Shown piece after piece: positions 22,108 to 30,901 of a DNA stretch of 42,019 nt. The stretch lies in IMG/VR virus record IMGVR_UViG_3300046683_000633, positions 1 through 42,019 of that record. One strand, written 5' to 3'. The stretch's first letter is position 1. Every line of letters starts with the position of its first letter. The notes beneath the pieces were generated by a model. It was not told the DNA's origin. It saw only the letters and a program-made list of their open reading frames with translations, and did not search any database. A program made the position numbers and the translations under genes. The stretch is from a virus.

Positions 22108-22641
22108 ATGTCCGACACACCGACCCTCGTCCGTTTCTATTCCGGCTGGGAAACCGCCGGCACCGGCTCCGACGGGATGCCGCTCTACAAGGAGAACATC
22201 ATGATCCGGCTCGACCGGCCTCCCTTCCTCAGCGTCACCCGCGTCGCCGAGGACGAGGATTTCATCTATCACTCGATGGCCTTCGAACTGTTTCAGAAGG
22301 AGCAGTCGGCCCGCAAGGTCAGCTACTCCGAGGGCTACCCGCTGGCGCTGTGGCCCGCCGTCAGCGAAGCCGAATTCAAGATGCTGGTCGACCGCGACAT
22401 CGTCACCGTCGAGCAACTGGCCAAGGCCAAGAAAGCCGACATGCCGACCGCCCTCAAGGAGCTTTGCGACCGCGCCGCCAAGTTGGTCAAGCTGCAGGCC
22501 GGCGCCGCCAAATACGAGGAACTGCTGCGCGACCGCGACGGGCGCATCGAGGCGCTGGAGGAGCAGGTCAAGGAGGCCGTGATCACCATCGCCAGCCAGA
22601 AGACCCTCATCGAGCGTCTCTCGATCAGGGGAGCCGGCTAA
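22108..22641 (+). CDS. Coiled-coil virion-region protein, 177 aa
   Basis: A globular N-terminus (LVRFYSGWETAGTGSDGMP, PPFLSVTRVAEDEDFIYHS) includes a segment with EGYPLALWPAVSEAEFK. It is followed by a helical C-terminus (ELLRDRDGRIEALEEQVKEA). Sits between capsid and connector genes, so a head or head-tail joining role is plausible. Not recognised as a named family. AGGATAG precedes ATG 22108. The next gene starts immediately after its stop. Confidence 0.6.
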   Translation: MSDTPTLVRFYSGWETAGTGSDGMPLYKENIMIRLDRPPFLSVTRVAEDEDFIYHSMAFELFQKEQSARKVSYSEGYPLALWPAVSEAEFKMLVDRDIVTVEQLAKAKKADMPTALKELCDRAAKLVKLQAGAAKYEELLRDRDGRIEALEEQVKEAVITIASQKTLIERLSIRGAG

Positions 22642-23067
22642 ATGGCGCAGCTGATCTCCGTCGCCCAGGCCGTCAACGACGCCGCGCGCGAGATCGGCAT
22701 CTCGCAGACCGACGTCCTGCGGGTGCTGGGCTCCAACGACGAGGATGTCGTGCAGATGGCGGCGCTGCTCACCGCCGTCGCCGACGAACTGCTGCTGGAG
22801 GAGCCCTACCAGGACCTGCTTGGCGACGGCAACTGGCTGCTCGACAAGGATGGCCACACCTACAAGGCCCGCCCGACCGACGACACCGACCTGCTGCTGT
22901 TCGACAGCCGGCTGGCCATCTCCGGCCTCAAGTACCGCTTCCTGCAGGCCAAGGGCTTGGAGTTCGGCGAGCAGATGCGCGATTTCCTCGTCCGCATGGG
23001 CAAGATCGCCGTGCGCGCCAACCAGCGGGTGCTGGACCTCGACGCCGAACCCTCAAGGCAGATTTGA
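22642..23067 (+). CDS. Head-tail connector/adaptor-like protein, 141 aa
   Basis: Mainly helical (LISVAQAVNDAAREIGIS, VVQMAALLTAVADELLLEE) with a central hairpin DLLGDGNWLLDKDGHTY and a C-terminal helix bundle (LAISGLKYRFLQAKGLEF). The pattern AVNDAAREIG...VQM...A-DEL resembles neck adaptor proteins such as P22 gp4. The assignment rests on that pattern and gene order, not on a search. Confidence 0.55.
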   Translation: MAQLISVAQAVNDAAREIGISQTDVLRVLGSNDEDVVQMAALLTAVADELLLEEPYQDLLGDGNWLLDKDGHTYKARPTDDTDLLLFDSRLAISGLKYRFLQAKGLEFGEQMRDFLVRMGKIAVRANQRVLDLDAEPSRQI

Positions 23068-23079
23068 AAGGATACCGAC

Positions 23080-23799
23080 ATGGCCCAAGGCATATTGAAG
23101 AGCATCTTCGGTGGCGGCGTTCCGCAGAACGCGCAGGGACGTCCCGGATTCATGAGCGACCGCAACGCCGCCGCCCGCGACACCGTCTATCGCAAGCCAG
23201 CGGCCAAGGCGGCGCCAGCCAAATCCGGTGGCGGCGGTGGCGGTGGCGGTGGCCACAAGAAGCATGGCGGCGGTGGCAAAGGCCCGCTCACCACGTCCGC
23301 GATCCCGGCGCCGCGGCCCAATACGACCCTCGGCGGCACCCCGACAGCCGGTTACGAGCCTATTGGCAACGATCCTCGCGGTACGCCGGACCCTTTGCAG
23401 CCACCGATGGTGCCGATGATGCCGCCCCTCACCGGGGTGCCGCCGGACCTGCTGAACCCCGGCCCCAATCTGACACTCGGCGGGACGCCCACCCAAGGTT
23501 ACGGGTCGCCTTCGACCTTCCCAGGTCGGCCCGACATTCCGCAGACGCCGCCCACAGGCCCCGGTGGAACGCCGCTCGACGCCGGCAACATGCGCGGCAG
23601 GCCCGATCCGATGATGCCGCCGATGATGTCGCCAACCAATCCCGCCAGCCCCAGTCGTGATGAACTGGCGGCGATCATGAAGCAGCCGGGCATCCTGAGT
23701 TCCCTGAATGGCGGCGCCAATGGCCTGCCGTTCGGCAGGGAACTCGACGCCGCTGGGCAGAAATACCTGCCCTCCATCTTCGGGGGCGCCTACAGGTGA
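23080..23799 (+). CDS. Gly/Pro-rich low-complexity virion protein, 239 aa
   Basis: A folded-looking N-terminus (AQGILKSIFGGGVPQNAQGR) and C-terminus (ELAAIMKQPGILSSLNGG, GQKYLPSIFGGAYR) flank a disordered middle. The middle contains a nine-glycine run, HKKHGGGGK, and two copies of a TLGGTPTAGY/TLGGTPTQGY motif. IFGGG near the start and IFGGA near the end are similar. AAGGATACC precedes ATG 23080. Probably a neck or tail component; no family recognised. Confidence 0.6.
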   Translation: MAQGILKSIFGGGVPQNAQGRPGFMSDRNAAARDTVYRKPAAKAAPAKSGGGGGGGGGHKKHGGGGKGPLTTSAIPAPRPNTTLGGTPTAGYEPIGNDPRGTPDPLQPPMVPMMPPLTGVPPDLLNPGPNLTLGGTPTQGYGSPSTFPGRPDIPQTPPTGPGGTPLDAGNMRGRPDPMMPPMMSPTNPASPSRDELAAIMKQPGILSSLNGGANGLPFGRELDAAGQKYLPSIFGGAYR

Positions 23800-25658
23800 G
23801 GATGCTGCCGACCCGATATGCCAGCAAAATGGCGCCCAGCATCGTCAAGAAGACCAGGGCGCAGGTCTCGCATGTCTCGATCCCGTCGAAAGGCCTGTCG
23901 CTGGAGGCCAACACCAACGCCATCGACCCGCAATACGCCGGCGTGTTGACCAACTTCTACGTCGACGACGACCGCATCTCCGTCCGCGCCGGCTACAAGA
24001 AGATCGCCACTTGCCCCGGCGGCCAGCCGGTCGACCACCTGATCCCTTATTACGGCCAGCCGGAGCGGCTGCTCGCCGCCACCAACCATACGCTGTGCGA
24101 CGCCCAGACCGGGACGCTGCTGCGCTCCGGCTTCACCTCCAACGACTGGCACTGGTCGAGTTTCTCCAATCTCGGCGACCGCGAATACACCATCATCTGC
24201 AACGGCGCCGACGGTGTCTGGGGCTGGGATGGCGGCTCGACGGCGGGACTGGCGCCGGTCACCATCACCAGGATCGCCGGCAGCGGCACCGGAACGCCGC
24301 CGCCGTCGAACCCGGCGCAGTGCACGGTGGCGCTGGCCGACATCGGCAAGTTCCACGACGGCATGACGGTGGTCATTTCGGGCGCCGACGCCTTGCATAC
24401 CAAGGCCAATGGCGCGCACCGCATCACCAGCGTCAACAACCCGCCGAATACGTTCTCGCTGGTCGGCGTCGATCTCTCCGGCGCCGGCTCCGACCAGACC
24501 ACCGGCACCATGACGGCGACGACGCAGGGGTCGTTCGAGAAGCTGGCGCTGATGGCGCCGACCGGCAACACCTGGCTGCACCCCGACGACTTCCAGATCG
24601 TGCTGGCGCACCAGAACCGGCTGTGGTTCGCCGACGAAACCAACCTCGCCGTCTATTACCTGCCGATCCAGCAGAAGGACGGTGTGCTGGCGGTGCTGCC
24701 GATGAACGCCATCTTCAAGAAGGGTGGCACCATCCGCGCCATGTACACCTGGACCGTCGACGCCGGCATGGGCATGGACGACCAACTCGTCGTCTTCACC
24801 ACCAATGGCGAGGCGGCGATCTACAGCGGCGTCGATCCGGCTTCGGACTTCTCGCTGGTCGGCGTCTACCGCTTCGATCCGCCGATGTCGAAGCATTCGA
24901 TCCTCAACTACGGCGGCGAGCTCTACGTGCTGATCCCGACCGGGGTGACGCCGATGATCTCGATGATCAAGTCGGGCAACGAGGGCCTCGACACCGTCGA
25001 CCGCAGCATCGTGCCGATTTTCCTGCAGGCCAGCACCAACCACCGCGACCAGTTCGGCTGGCAGATGTTCCTCAATCCGTCGTCGGGCCGCGTCTTCGTC
25101 AACCTGCCACAGGGCGGCGGGCGCTACCAGCAGATGGTCCGCCACATGCCGAAGTCGGTGTATTCACTGTTTTCGGACATCCCGGCGCGCTGCTGGGGCT
25201 GGATCAACCCCTACGTCTATTTCGGCGACGACCACGGCAACATCTACCAGATGCACCCGGACTACCGTTCCGACGATGGCGCCAGCATCCGCGTCGACGT
25301 GCAGATGGCGTGGTCGCAGTTCAAGTCGCCGGCGCTGAAGCACTTCAAGATGATCCTGCCCTACATCGTCACCGACGGCGATCCGCATCCGCAGATCGAC
25401 GTCAAGGTCGATTACGACAACAGCGTTGCCATAAACGAGCCCGAACTCAGCAGCGTGGTGGCCAGCGGCGCGACGTGGGACCTGGCGACGTGGGATGTCG
25501 ACTACTGGGTGGGCGGCTCGCGCAACTGGAACAACTGGACCGGCGTCGGCGGCATTGGCCGCGTCGGCGCCATCCGCCTGTCGGCGCAGGTCAACAACTG
25601 CTCCTTCGCTGTCGTCGGCTGGGATGTACTTTACGAGACTGGTTCCGTTTTTGGCTGA
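23796..25658 (+). CDS. Tail stabilisation/neck protein, beta-propeller-like (P22 gp10-like)
   Basis: 620 residues. The opening segment (LEANTNAIDPQYAGVLTNFY followed by DDDRISVRAGYKKIA) is characteristic of podovirus stabilisation or tubular proteins that plug the neck. After it come repeated strands ending in short turns (EYTIICNGADGVWGWDGG, NRLWFADETNLAVYYLP, VFTTNGEAAIYSG), consistent with a propeller. The C-terminus has DVDYWVGGSRNWNNW. GTG 23796 overlaps the preceding stop; ATG 23802 is the alternative. The 3' end overlaps the antisense HNH gene by 28 nt. Confidence 0.75.
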   Translation: MRMLPTRYASKMAPSIVKKTRAQVSHVSIPSKGLSLEANTNAIDPQYAGVLTNFYVDDDRISVRAGYKKIATCPGGQPVDHLIPYYGQPERLLAATNHTLCDAQTGTLLRSGFTSNDWHWSSFSNLGDREYTIICNGADGVWGWDGGSTAGLAPVTITRIAGSGTGTPPPSNPAQCTVALADIGKFHDGMTVVISGADALHTKANGAHRITSVNNPPNTFSLVGVDLSGAGSDQTTGTMTATTQGSFEKLALMAPTGNTWLHPDDFQIVLAHQNRLWFADETNLAVYYLPIQQKDGVLAVLPMNAIFKKGGTIRAMYTWTVDAGMGMDDQLVVFTTNGEAAIYSGVDPASDFSLVGVYRFDPPMSKHSILNYGGELYVLIPTGVTPMISMIKSGNEGLDTVDRSIVPIFLQASTNHRDQFGWQMFLNPSSGRVFVNLPQGGGRYQQMVRHMPKSVYSLFSDIPARCWGWINPYVYFGDDHGNIYQMHPDYRSDDGASIRVDVQMAWSQFKSPALKHFKMILPYIVTDGDPHPQIDVKVDYDNSVAINEPELSSVVASGATWDLATWDVDYWVGGSRNWNNWTGVGGIGRVGAIRLSAQVNNCSFAVVGWDVLYETGSVFG

Positions 25659-26170
25659 TACTTAGGTATACTATGTTTGTTACCACTCGCCATATTCTCC
25701 GCATGATTAGCCCAAGTCAAATGGTTTGGGTTCACGCAGATTTTGTTGTGGCAACTGTGCATGGCTTCTGGCTGGCCTTCCGGCGCTGGGCCGTGCGCCA
25801 TTTCGCATATCATGCTGCTGGCGGTACGCCCGGTAACGGCGCCGTAACCGTTGGTTTGTTGCCCGTAGGGCCACGGCAGGCAGTCATTACTTTTGTAGGT
25901 GAGAGCCCGCTCAAGGAACGCCAGTGGGGTGCCGGACGGGGCGTGGACAGTCTTGGTTGGGTCTCCGTGCCGACGCCATCGCTTCCAGTGCAGGGAACAG
26001 AGGCCCCGGCCCCAAACGGGATTGCCGCATATAACGCAGAATTGCCCCACCTGTTGCCGCGTCCACGTCAGTTGGACGTTCGGATCGCCGTGGACGTGCC
26101 AGCGTGTGTAATGCTTCTTGCAGAAACCCTTAGCGTAATAGCGGTTTTCACAAATCGAACAGGTTTTCAT
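25631..26170 (-). CDS. HNH endonuclease with N-terminal zinc-like modules (copy 5, antisense)
   Basis: 179 residues. Two tandem small modules (CSICENRYYAKGFCKKHYTRW and CVICGNPVWGRGLCSLHWKRW, each C-x2-C-x9-C-x2-H) probably bind zinc and DNA. The nuclease has SNDCLPWPYG, MAHGPAPEG and HSCHNKICVNPNHLTW, the HNH_3-like core also seen in copies 2 and 6. ATG 26170 has GGTAGGG upstream. Located between the stabilisation protein and the acetyltransferase gene, antisense. Confidence 0.85.
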   Translation of the reverse strand: MKTCSICENRYYAKGFCKKHYTRWHVHGDPNVQLTWTRQQVGQFCVICGNPVWGRGLCSLHWKRWRRHGDPTKTVHAPSGTPLAFLERALTYKSNDCLPWPYGQQTNGYGAVTGRTASSMICEMAHGPAPEGQPEAMHSCHNKICVNPNHLTWANHAENMASGNKHSIPKYQPKTEPVS

Positions 26171-26200
26171 CTAAACACCCTACCACAGGAGGCTGCTTAG

Positions 26201-26686
26201 ATGAAGGTGGATTTCCATCCGCTGCGCAGCGACGCCGTCGCCATCCTCTCGGCGGCGACCGGCATCGATTACTCCGGCACCGAGTTCTCCAGGGAGCATG
26301 AGTGGTTCTGCTGCACCTCGCGCAACGAGTTCGGCCAGGTCGCCCTGGTCATCGTCTTCGAGTTCAAGTCCCGCTACGACGCCCACGTCTCGACGGTGCT
26401 GATCGACCACCGGGCGCTGACCCGCCGGCTGCTGACCTCGGTCGTCTCAGCCGTCTTCCAGCGCGCGACGCGCATCACCGCGCTGGTCGACCCCGCCAAC
26501 GAGGTCGCCATCGGGCAGATGTGGCGCATGGGCTTCAGGCACGAGGGCTACCTCAGGCGCGGCCTCGGCGACCGCGACGCCTTGCTGTTCGGCATGTTGC
26601 CGGAGGACTGCCCTTACCTCGTCGGCAAGCCTTTTCGTTTCGTCAGGGTCGAGGCGACGCACCCAACCCACCCCGGAGTGAACTGA
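26201..26686 (+). CDS. GNAT-fold acetyltransferase-like protein
   Basis: 161 residues. VALVIVFEFKSRYDAHV gives the central strands, and LLTSVVSAVFQRATRITALV the pantetheine-binding helix region. EVAIGQMWRMGFRHEGYLRR is the signature C-terminal N-x-x-A-x-x-x-x-x-x-GF-x-x-EG motif. GNAT-like proteins are often found among tail genes of such phages; the substrate is unknown. GGAGG precedes ATG 26201. HNH genes flank it on both sides. Confidence 0.75.
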   Translation: MKVDFHPLRSDAVAILSAATGIDYSGTEFSREHEWFCCTSRNEFGQVALVIVFEFKSRYDAHVSTVLIDHRALTRRLLTSVVSAVFQRATRITALVDPANEVAIGQMWRMGFRHEGYLRRGLGDRDALLFGMLPEDCPYLVGKPFRFVRVEATHPTHPGVN

Positions 26687-26687
26687 C

Positions 26688-26705
26688 ATGTCCTCGCAAC
26701 CGAAC
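26688..26705 (+). pseudogene. Displaced 5' remnant of the following virion gene
   Basis: ATG 26688 with GGAG upstream encodes MSSQPNLD before the antisense HNH gene begins. The intact gene 500 bp downstream starts MASQPKAPD. The likeness suggests the HNH gene entered at the start of this gene and a second start was rebuilt. Confidence 0.4.
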
Positions 26706-27161
26706 CTAGATGTGGGCCCACCGTTTGCGGAGCTTGATCTGGCTGACCGTGGTCTGGTGGATGCCGTAGCGGGCCGCGATGACGGCATGTGTGGCACGAG
26801 CACGGCGGATCGCCCGCACCTCGTCGGCGGTCAGCTTGGCACTTTTGTTGTTTTCGCCGCGTTGGTCGTTAGTGTGGCTGGCCCCTTCGGCGGCGTTGCT
26901 TCGGCGACTGGCCCAGCGGAAGTGCCGTTTGTTGACGCAGGCGCGGTTGCCGCAGGTGTGAGCGGCATCACCCATACCGGGAGGGGGCTCGCCATGAACC
27001 TGCCGGCATATCCAGTTGTGCACCCGCCAGAGTTTGCCCTTGACGTTAAACTGCCCGTAGCCATGCCGGTCGAGCGAGTACGGCCACAGGACGCACTCGT
27101 CAGTTTCGACAGACAGCAAGGTGGGGACAAAGTCTCTTACGACGCCATGATTTTTTACCAT
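26706..27161 (-). CDS. HNH endonuclease with C-terminal HTH (copy 6, antisense)
   Basis: 151 residues. ECVLWPYSLDRHGYGQFNV, VHGEPPPGMGDAAHTCGN and NRACVNKRHFRW form the HNH_3-like nuclease. The C-terminal AKLTADEVRAIRRARA and IAARYGIHQTTVSQIKLRK is a helix-turn-helix of the kind that gives homing nucleases site specificity. ATG 27161 has a poor ribosome site. It separates the acetyltransferase gene from the injection protein gene and appears to have duplicated the latter's start. Confidence 0.85.
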   Translation of the reverse strand: MVKNHGVVRDFVPTLLSVETDECVLWPYSLDRHGYGQFNVKGKLWRVHNWICRQVHGEPPPGMGDAAHTCGNRACVNKRHFRWASRRSNAAEGASHTNDQRGENNKSAKLTADEVRAIRRARATHAVIAARYGIHQTTVSQIKLRKRWAHI

Positions 27162-27198
27162 GACGCCAATGTAACACTATTTATAGGGAGTGTATAGC

Positions 27199-28143
27199 AT
27201 GGCGTCTCAACCTAAAGCCCCTGATCCGTACAAGCAGGCCGACGCGCAGAACAGCCAGAATGCCTACGCGGCCTTCTACAATTCGGTCGCCGGCAACGCC
27301 AACACCGTCAATCCCTACGGCTCGACGTCGAGCTCGATATCGGGCTACACGCCCTACACCGACCCGACCACCGGCAAGGTGACGCAGGTGCCGCAGTGGA
27401 CGCAGACGACGTCGCTGTCGCCGACGCAGCAGAAGCTGTTCGACCAGGAAAACCAGACCAAGATGGGCCTCGGCGGCCTCGCCAACCAGCAGATCGGCCA
27501 ATTGACCGACGTGCTGGGCAAGCCGTTCAACACCGACAACCTCAACGCCTGGCAGACCTACGGCCAAGGCCCCGACCTCAAGGTCGAGCAGGGCGCCACC
27601 GACCGCGCCTCCATCGAGAAGGCGATGATGGACAGCTACTACCGCGGCGTCCAGCCGCAGCAGGCGGCGCAGGACGCGCAACTGGCGGCGCGCGGCATGA
27701 ACCCCGGTTCGCAAATGGACTACACCACGCAGAACCAGCGCTCCGACGCCGCCGCCGAGCAGACGCGGCAGGCGTATCTCGGTTCCGGCCAGGAAAGCCG
27801 CGCCGCCATGGAGGCGCAGAACAAGGCCCTGCAGCAGGGCTGGCTCAACGCCAACAGCCGCGTCGACCAGGGCAATGCGTTGCGCCAGAGCCAGTTCGGC
27901 GAGCGCCAGCAACTGCGCAACCAATTGGTCAACGAGGTCTCGGCGCTGATGGGCAGCGGCCAGGCGACGGTGCCGAACACGCCGTCGTGGCAAGGCGGCA
28001 CGGTCAATCCGTTCGACATCGCCGGCGCCGAGAACAATGCCTACAACATCAAGATGCAGCAGGCCGCCAACAACAACGCCGGCATCTTCGGGGCGCTGGG
28101 TAGCGTACTCGGAGCCTTCAACCCCTTGTCGAGGATAGCATGA
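27199..28143 (+). CDS. Internal virion/DNA-injection-type protein, 314 aa
   Basis: Gln/Asn/Ala-rich, largely helical protein. It begins ASQPKAPDPYKQADAQNS, with NTVNPYGSTSSSISGY and SLSPTQQKLFDQENQTKMG. Long Gln-rich helices (QQAAQDAQLAARGMN) follow, and the C-terminus is hydrophobic (IFGALGSVLGAFNPL). Such proteins in podoviruses lie before the virion muramidase and are thought to be ejected into the host with the DNA. ATG 27199 has GGGAG. The stop overlaps the next ATG. Confidence 0.7.
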   Translation: MASQPKAPDPYKQADAQNSQNAYAAFYNSVAGNANTVNPYGSTSSSISGYTPYTDPTTGKVTQVPQWTQTTSLSPTQQKLFDQENQTKMGLGGLANQQIGQLTDVLGKPFNTDNLNAWQTYGQGPDLKVEQGATDRASIEKAMMDSYYRGVQPQQAAQDAQLAARGMNPGSQMDYTTQNQRSDAAAEQTRQAYLGSGQESRAAMEAQNKALQQGWLNANSRVDQGNALRQSQFGERQQLRNQLVNEVSALMGSGQATVPNTPSWQGGTVNPFDIAGAENNAYNIKMQQAANNNAGIFGALGSVLGAFNPLSRIA

Positions 28144-28865
28144 AGCTCACCCACGACCAGATCGTCGCCGGCCTCGTCGAGCGTGGCGTCCCCGCCCACG
28201 TCGCGCAGGGCGTCGCCATGAATTTCCGCGACGAGAGCGGCTTCGACACCGGCATCAACGAGCGCGGCATGTCCTTCGGCCATGGCGGCTACGGCCTGGC
28301 GCAATGGACCGGCCCGCGCCGCATCCAATTGGAGGATTTCGCCAAATCGCAGGGCAAGTCGGTCGACGACCCCAATGTGCAGATGGATTTCTTCATGCGC
28401 GAGAACGCCGGCCCGGAGAAGGGCGCCTGGAGCGCCGTCGTCAATTCGCCCGACGCCAGGTCGGCGGCGGTGTCGTTCGTCAAGAACTGGGAACGCCCGA
28501 CCTCGGCCAACGTGGCGGCGCGCAGCGCCAAGTACCTCGGCGACAGCCCGAGCGAAAGCGGTGGCGCCCGCTTCGGTGGCACCGGCCTGGGGACGCCGGG
28601 ACTGGCGCCCTTGACGCCACCGACGCCGCCGGCGCCGGCGCCCGAGAGCCCGATGCAAAAACTCAGCGACAATCTCGGTAGCGCGGTCGCCGGCTACGGC
28701 TCCGGCGCGGTCAACCCGCTGCCGTCGTCGACGGTGCCGAGGATACCGGCGGCGCTGACGCAGGCGCAGCAGGTGCAGACCGCCGACACGGCGACGCCGG
28801 AGGCGATGCGCGCCCAACTGGCGCAGCGGCTGGCGCTGCTCAACTCCGGCAAACTTTGGACTTAA
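28140..28865 (+). CDS. Virion-associated lysozyme (Phage_lysozyme2-like)
   Basis: 241 residues. The N-terminal domain (1-135: [58 protein letters not shown]) matches tail-associated lysozymes, with the catalytic Glu in RDESGF. It would locally cut peptidoglycan during entry. The C-terminal part is Pro/Gly-rich with a helical end ([15 protein letters not shown]). ATGA coupling to the injection protein gene supports joint function. Confidence 0.82.
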   Translation: MKLTHDQIVAGLVERGVPAHVAQGVAMNFRDESGFDTGINERGMSFGHGGYGLAQWTGPRRIQLEDFAKSQGKSVDDPNVQMDFFMRENAGPEKGAWSAVVNSPDARSAAVSFVKNWERPTSANVAARSAKYLGDSPSESGGARFGGTGLGTPGLAPLTPPTPPAPAPESPMQKLSDNLGSAVAGYGSGAVNPLPSSTVPRIPAALTQAQQVQTADTATPEAMRAQLAQRLALLNSGKLWT

Positions 28866-28911
28866 CAGAGGGAATGTTAGTATGCTGCTCTCGTTCATAA
28901 CGGAGAGCCAA

Positions 28912-29412
28912 ATGCCAAAACCCCCTGAATTAATCGGGCAGACTTTCGGTCGCCTGACCGTCCTCGCTCGTGTCGGAAGTGACAAGAACGGTCATGCTTT
29001 GTGGCGGTGTCTCTGCACATGCGGCGCTGAGAGCACTACACGCACCAACGCGCTTCGAATGGGTGTGGCAACATCATGCGGTTGCTACAACCGCGAGGTT
29101 TCTCGAAACCAGAAAACCAACTTCCGTCATGGACACGCTGTTCGTGGTCGCTGGACGACTGAATATCGAATTTGGGCGGGTATGCATTCCCGCTGCTCGA
29201 CCCCTTCCGCATCCGGTTACGAATATTACGGCGGCAGGGGCATAAAAGTTTGTGAACGGTGGCGGTCGTTTGAGAATTTTCTATCGGATATGGGCTTTCG
29301 CCCCAGCGGACTGACGCTGGACCGCATCGATACTTACGGAAATTACGAGCCCGGAAACTGTCGATGGGCAACAACTGCGGAACAAGCCCGGAACCGTAGG
29401 GCACGGAGTTAG
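28912..29412 (+). CDS. HNH endonuclease, zinc/AP2-like type (copy 7)
   Basis: 166 residues: [22 protein letters not shown] and SCGC knuckle, [13 protein letters not shown] centre, [18 protein letters not shown] core. All family landmarks are intact. Co-oriented with the late genes and set between the virion lysozyme and an internal virion protein. ATG 28912 with GGAG is preferred over 28882. A possible own promoter (TTGGAC and TAGTAT, spacing 16) overlaps the end of the lysozyme gene. Confidence 0.88.
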   Translation: MPKPPELIGQTFGRLTVLARVGSDKNGHALWRCLCTCGAESTTRTNALRMGVATSCGCYNREVSRNQKTNFRHGHAVRGRWTTEYRIWAGMHSRCSTPSASGYEYYGGRGIKVCERWRSFENFLSDMGFRPSGLTLDRIDTYGNYEPGNCRWATTAEQARNRRARS

Positions 29413-29415
29413 GCC

Positions 29416-30900
29416 ATGGCCATACAGCAGGCGGGTTCTTCATACCGCGATCCGATGAAGGCGATGACGATCAAGGCGCTGCAGGCCCGGCAGGCGGCTG
29501 CGGCGGCGGCGACCGCCAAATCGATGGAAGTGCCGGCGCAGATCGCCAGCCCCTGGCAGGGTGTCTCGCACCTCGCCGGCATCCTCGGCAGCGAATATTC
29601 GCAGAACAAGGTCGACAGCGCCGAATCCGACGCCCGCAACCGGCTGGCGGCGCTGAAGGCGCAGATCAATCCTGAAACCGGCGCGACCTCGCAGCAGCTG
29701 GCCGACATCGGGCAACTGGATCAGGAGTTCGCCGACAAGGAGTTCGCGCGCATCGCGGCGGCGCGCGAAGCCGCCAAGCTGGAGACGCAGCGCGAAGCCC
29801 ACGACACCAGCGAGCGGATCGGCGGGCAGCAGTTCACCTCGGGGCAGACGCAGGCCGGCTTCACCGAGCAGGAGAAGCAGGCAGCGACGCAGGTCAAGGC
29901 CAACCAGGATGCCGCCGCCGCGCAGGTCAAGGCCGATCAGGATGCCGCCGCGCAGTCGGCCAGGACCGCCGCCGACGTGGCCACCGTCGCCGACACGCGG
30001 ACGCAGGCGCAGAAGGAGCAGGAGGCGGCGCTGTCGCCGGATATGGTCAAGCTGGACCTCGCCCTCAAGGCAGGCCGGATGACGCCGGAGGATTACCAGC
30101 AGCAGAAGCAGTTGCTCATCCAGAAGCAGCAGGCGCAGGCCGCCGCCGCCGGGCCGGACATATGGAACGACATGACGCCGGATCAGCGGACCTACTACCA
30201 CGTCCCCGCCGACGCGCCGGCGCAGATCAACAGCAAGACCAAGGAGATCAAGATCGGCCAAGTCCCGACGACGCCGCAGCAGGCCGACATGAACCAAAAA
30301 ATCACTAGCGACGTGCAGGACTGGGACAACAAGGGCCGGGTCAACGTCGAGAACGCCATAGACAAGGTCGAGAAGTCGATGGCGGCCATCGCGCCTGGCC
30401 AAAGCTCCGGCGGCAAGGTCGCCGAAACCTTGGGCGTGGGCCAGACCGGCCCGGTGGCGGGTCTGCTGTCGAAGCTGCCGATCGTGGGGCCGTATACCCA
30501 GAGTTTCTTCAACTCGGACATGCTCGCGGCCCAGAAGGACATGCAAACCGCCGTGCAGAGCACCCTGAAGGAGACCTTGGGCTCCCAGTTCACGCAGCAG
30601 GAAGGCGAGGGCCTGATGTCACGCGCCTTCGACATAAACCTCGGCCCCGACAAGAACATGGAGAATGCCAGGGACATCATGCTGAAGCTGAAAAAAGCGC
30701 AGTATCTCAAGGCGGACCAGTCGAAATATTGGCACGAGCATGGCGGCGACATGAGCAAATACGTGCCGCCGGAAGGTGGCATCGAGGCGCTCAAGCAGGA
30801 GGTCGCGAACATGTTCAGGGACGGCGGCGGCGGTGCTAACGCTCCTGCTGGTGGCGGCGGTGGCGGCGCCGGCGGCTGGAAAGTGGAGGAGGCGAATTGA
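29416..30900 (+). CDS. Internal virion protein, long helical, 494 aa
   Basis: Ala/Gln/Lys-rich coiled-coil protein. The N-terminus (MKAMTIKALQARQAAAAAAT) is followed by a long helical rod with an internal duplication (VKANQDAAAAQ then VKADQDAAAQ), ALKAGRMTPEDYQQQKQLL, and a C-terminal region with GEGLMSRAFDINLGPDKN. It ends in a Gly-rich tail. Probably ejected or lining the DNA path, by analogy with podovirus internal proteins; inferred from composition and order. Confidence 0.68.
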   Translation: MAIQQAGSSYRDPMKAMTIKALQARQAAAAAATAKSMEVPAQIASPWQGVSHLAGILGSEYSQNKVDSAESDARNRLAALKAQINPETGATSQQLADIGQLDQEFADKEFARIAAAREAAKLETQREAHDTSERIGGQQFTSGQTQAGFTEQEKQAATQVKANQDAAAAQVKADQDAAAQSARTAADVATVADTRTQAQKEQEAALSPDMVKLDLALKAGRMTPEDYQQQKQLLIQKQQAQAAAAGPDIWNDMTPDQRTYYHVPADAPAQINSKTKEIKIGQVPTTPQQADMNQKITSDVQDWDNKGRVNVENAIDKVEKSMAAIAPGQSSGGKVAETLGVGQTGPVAGLLSKLPIVGPYTQSFFNSDMLAAQKDMQTAVQSTLKETLGSQFTQQEGEGLMSRAFDINLGPDKNMENARDIMLKLKKAQYLKADQSKYWHEHGGDMSKYVPPEGGIEALKQEVANMFRDGGGGANAPAGGGGGGAGGWKVEEAN

Positions 30901-30901
30901 G

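Noticed and set aside
22350-23660. Plus-strand open frame of 436 codons across two small genes
   Set aside because: Out-of-frame shadow; the 22108, 22642 and 23080 genes have ribosome sites, tight junctions and sensible proteins.
23708-26200. Plus-strand open frame of 830 codons overlapping the stabilisation protein gene
   Set aside because: Arg/Pro/Ala-rich out-of-frame translation typical of GC-rich DNA; the 23796 frame gives a recognisable tail protein.
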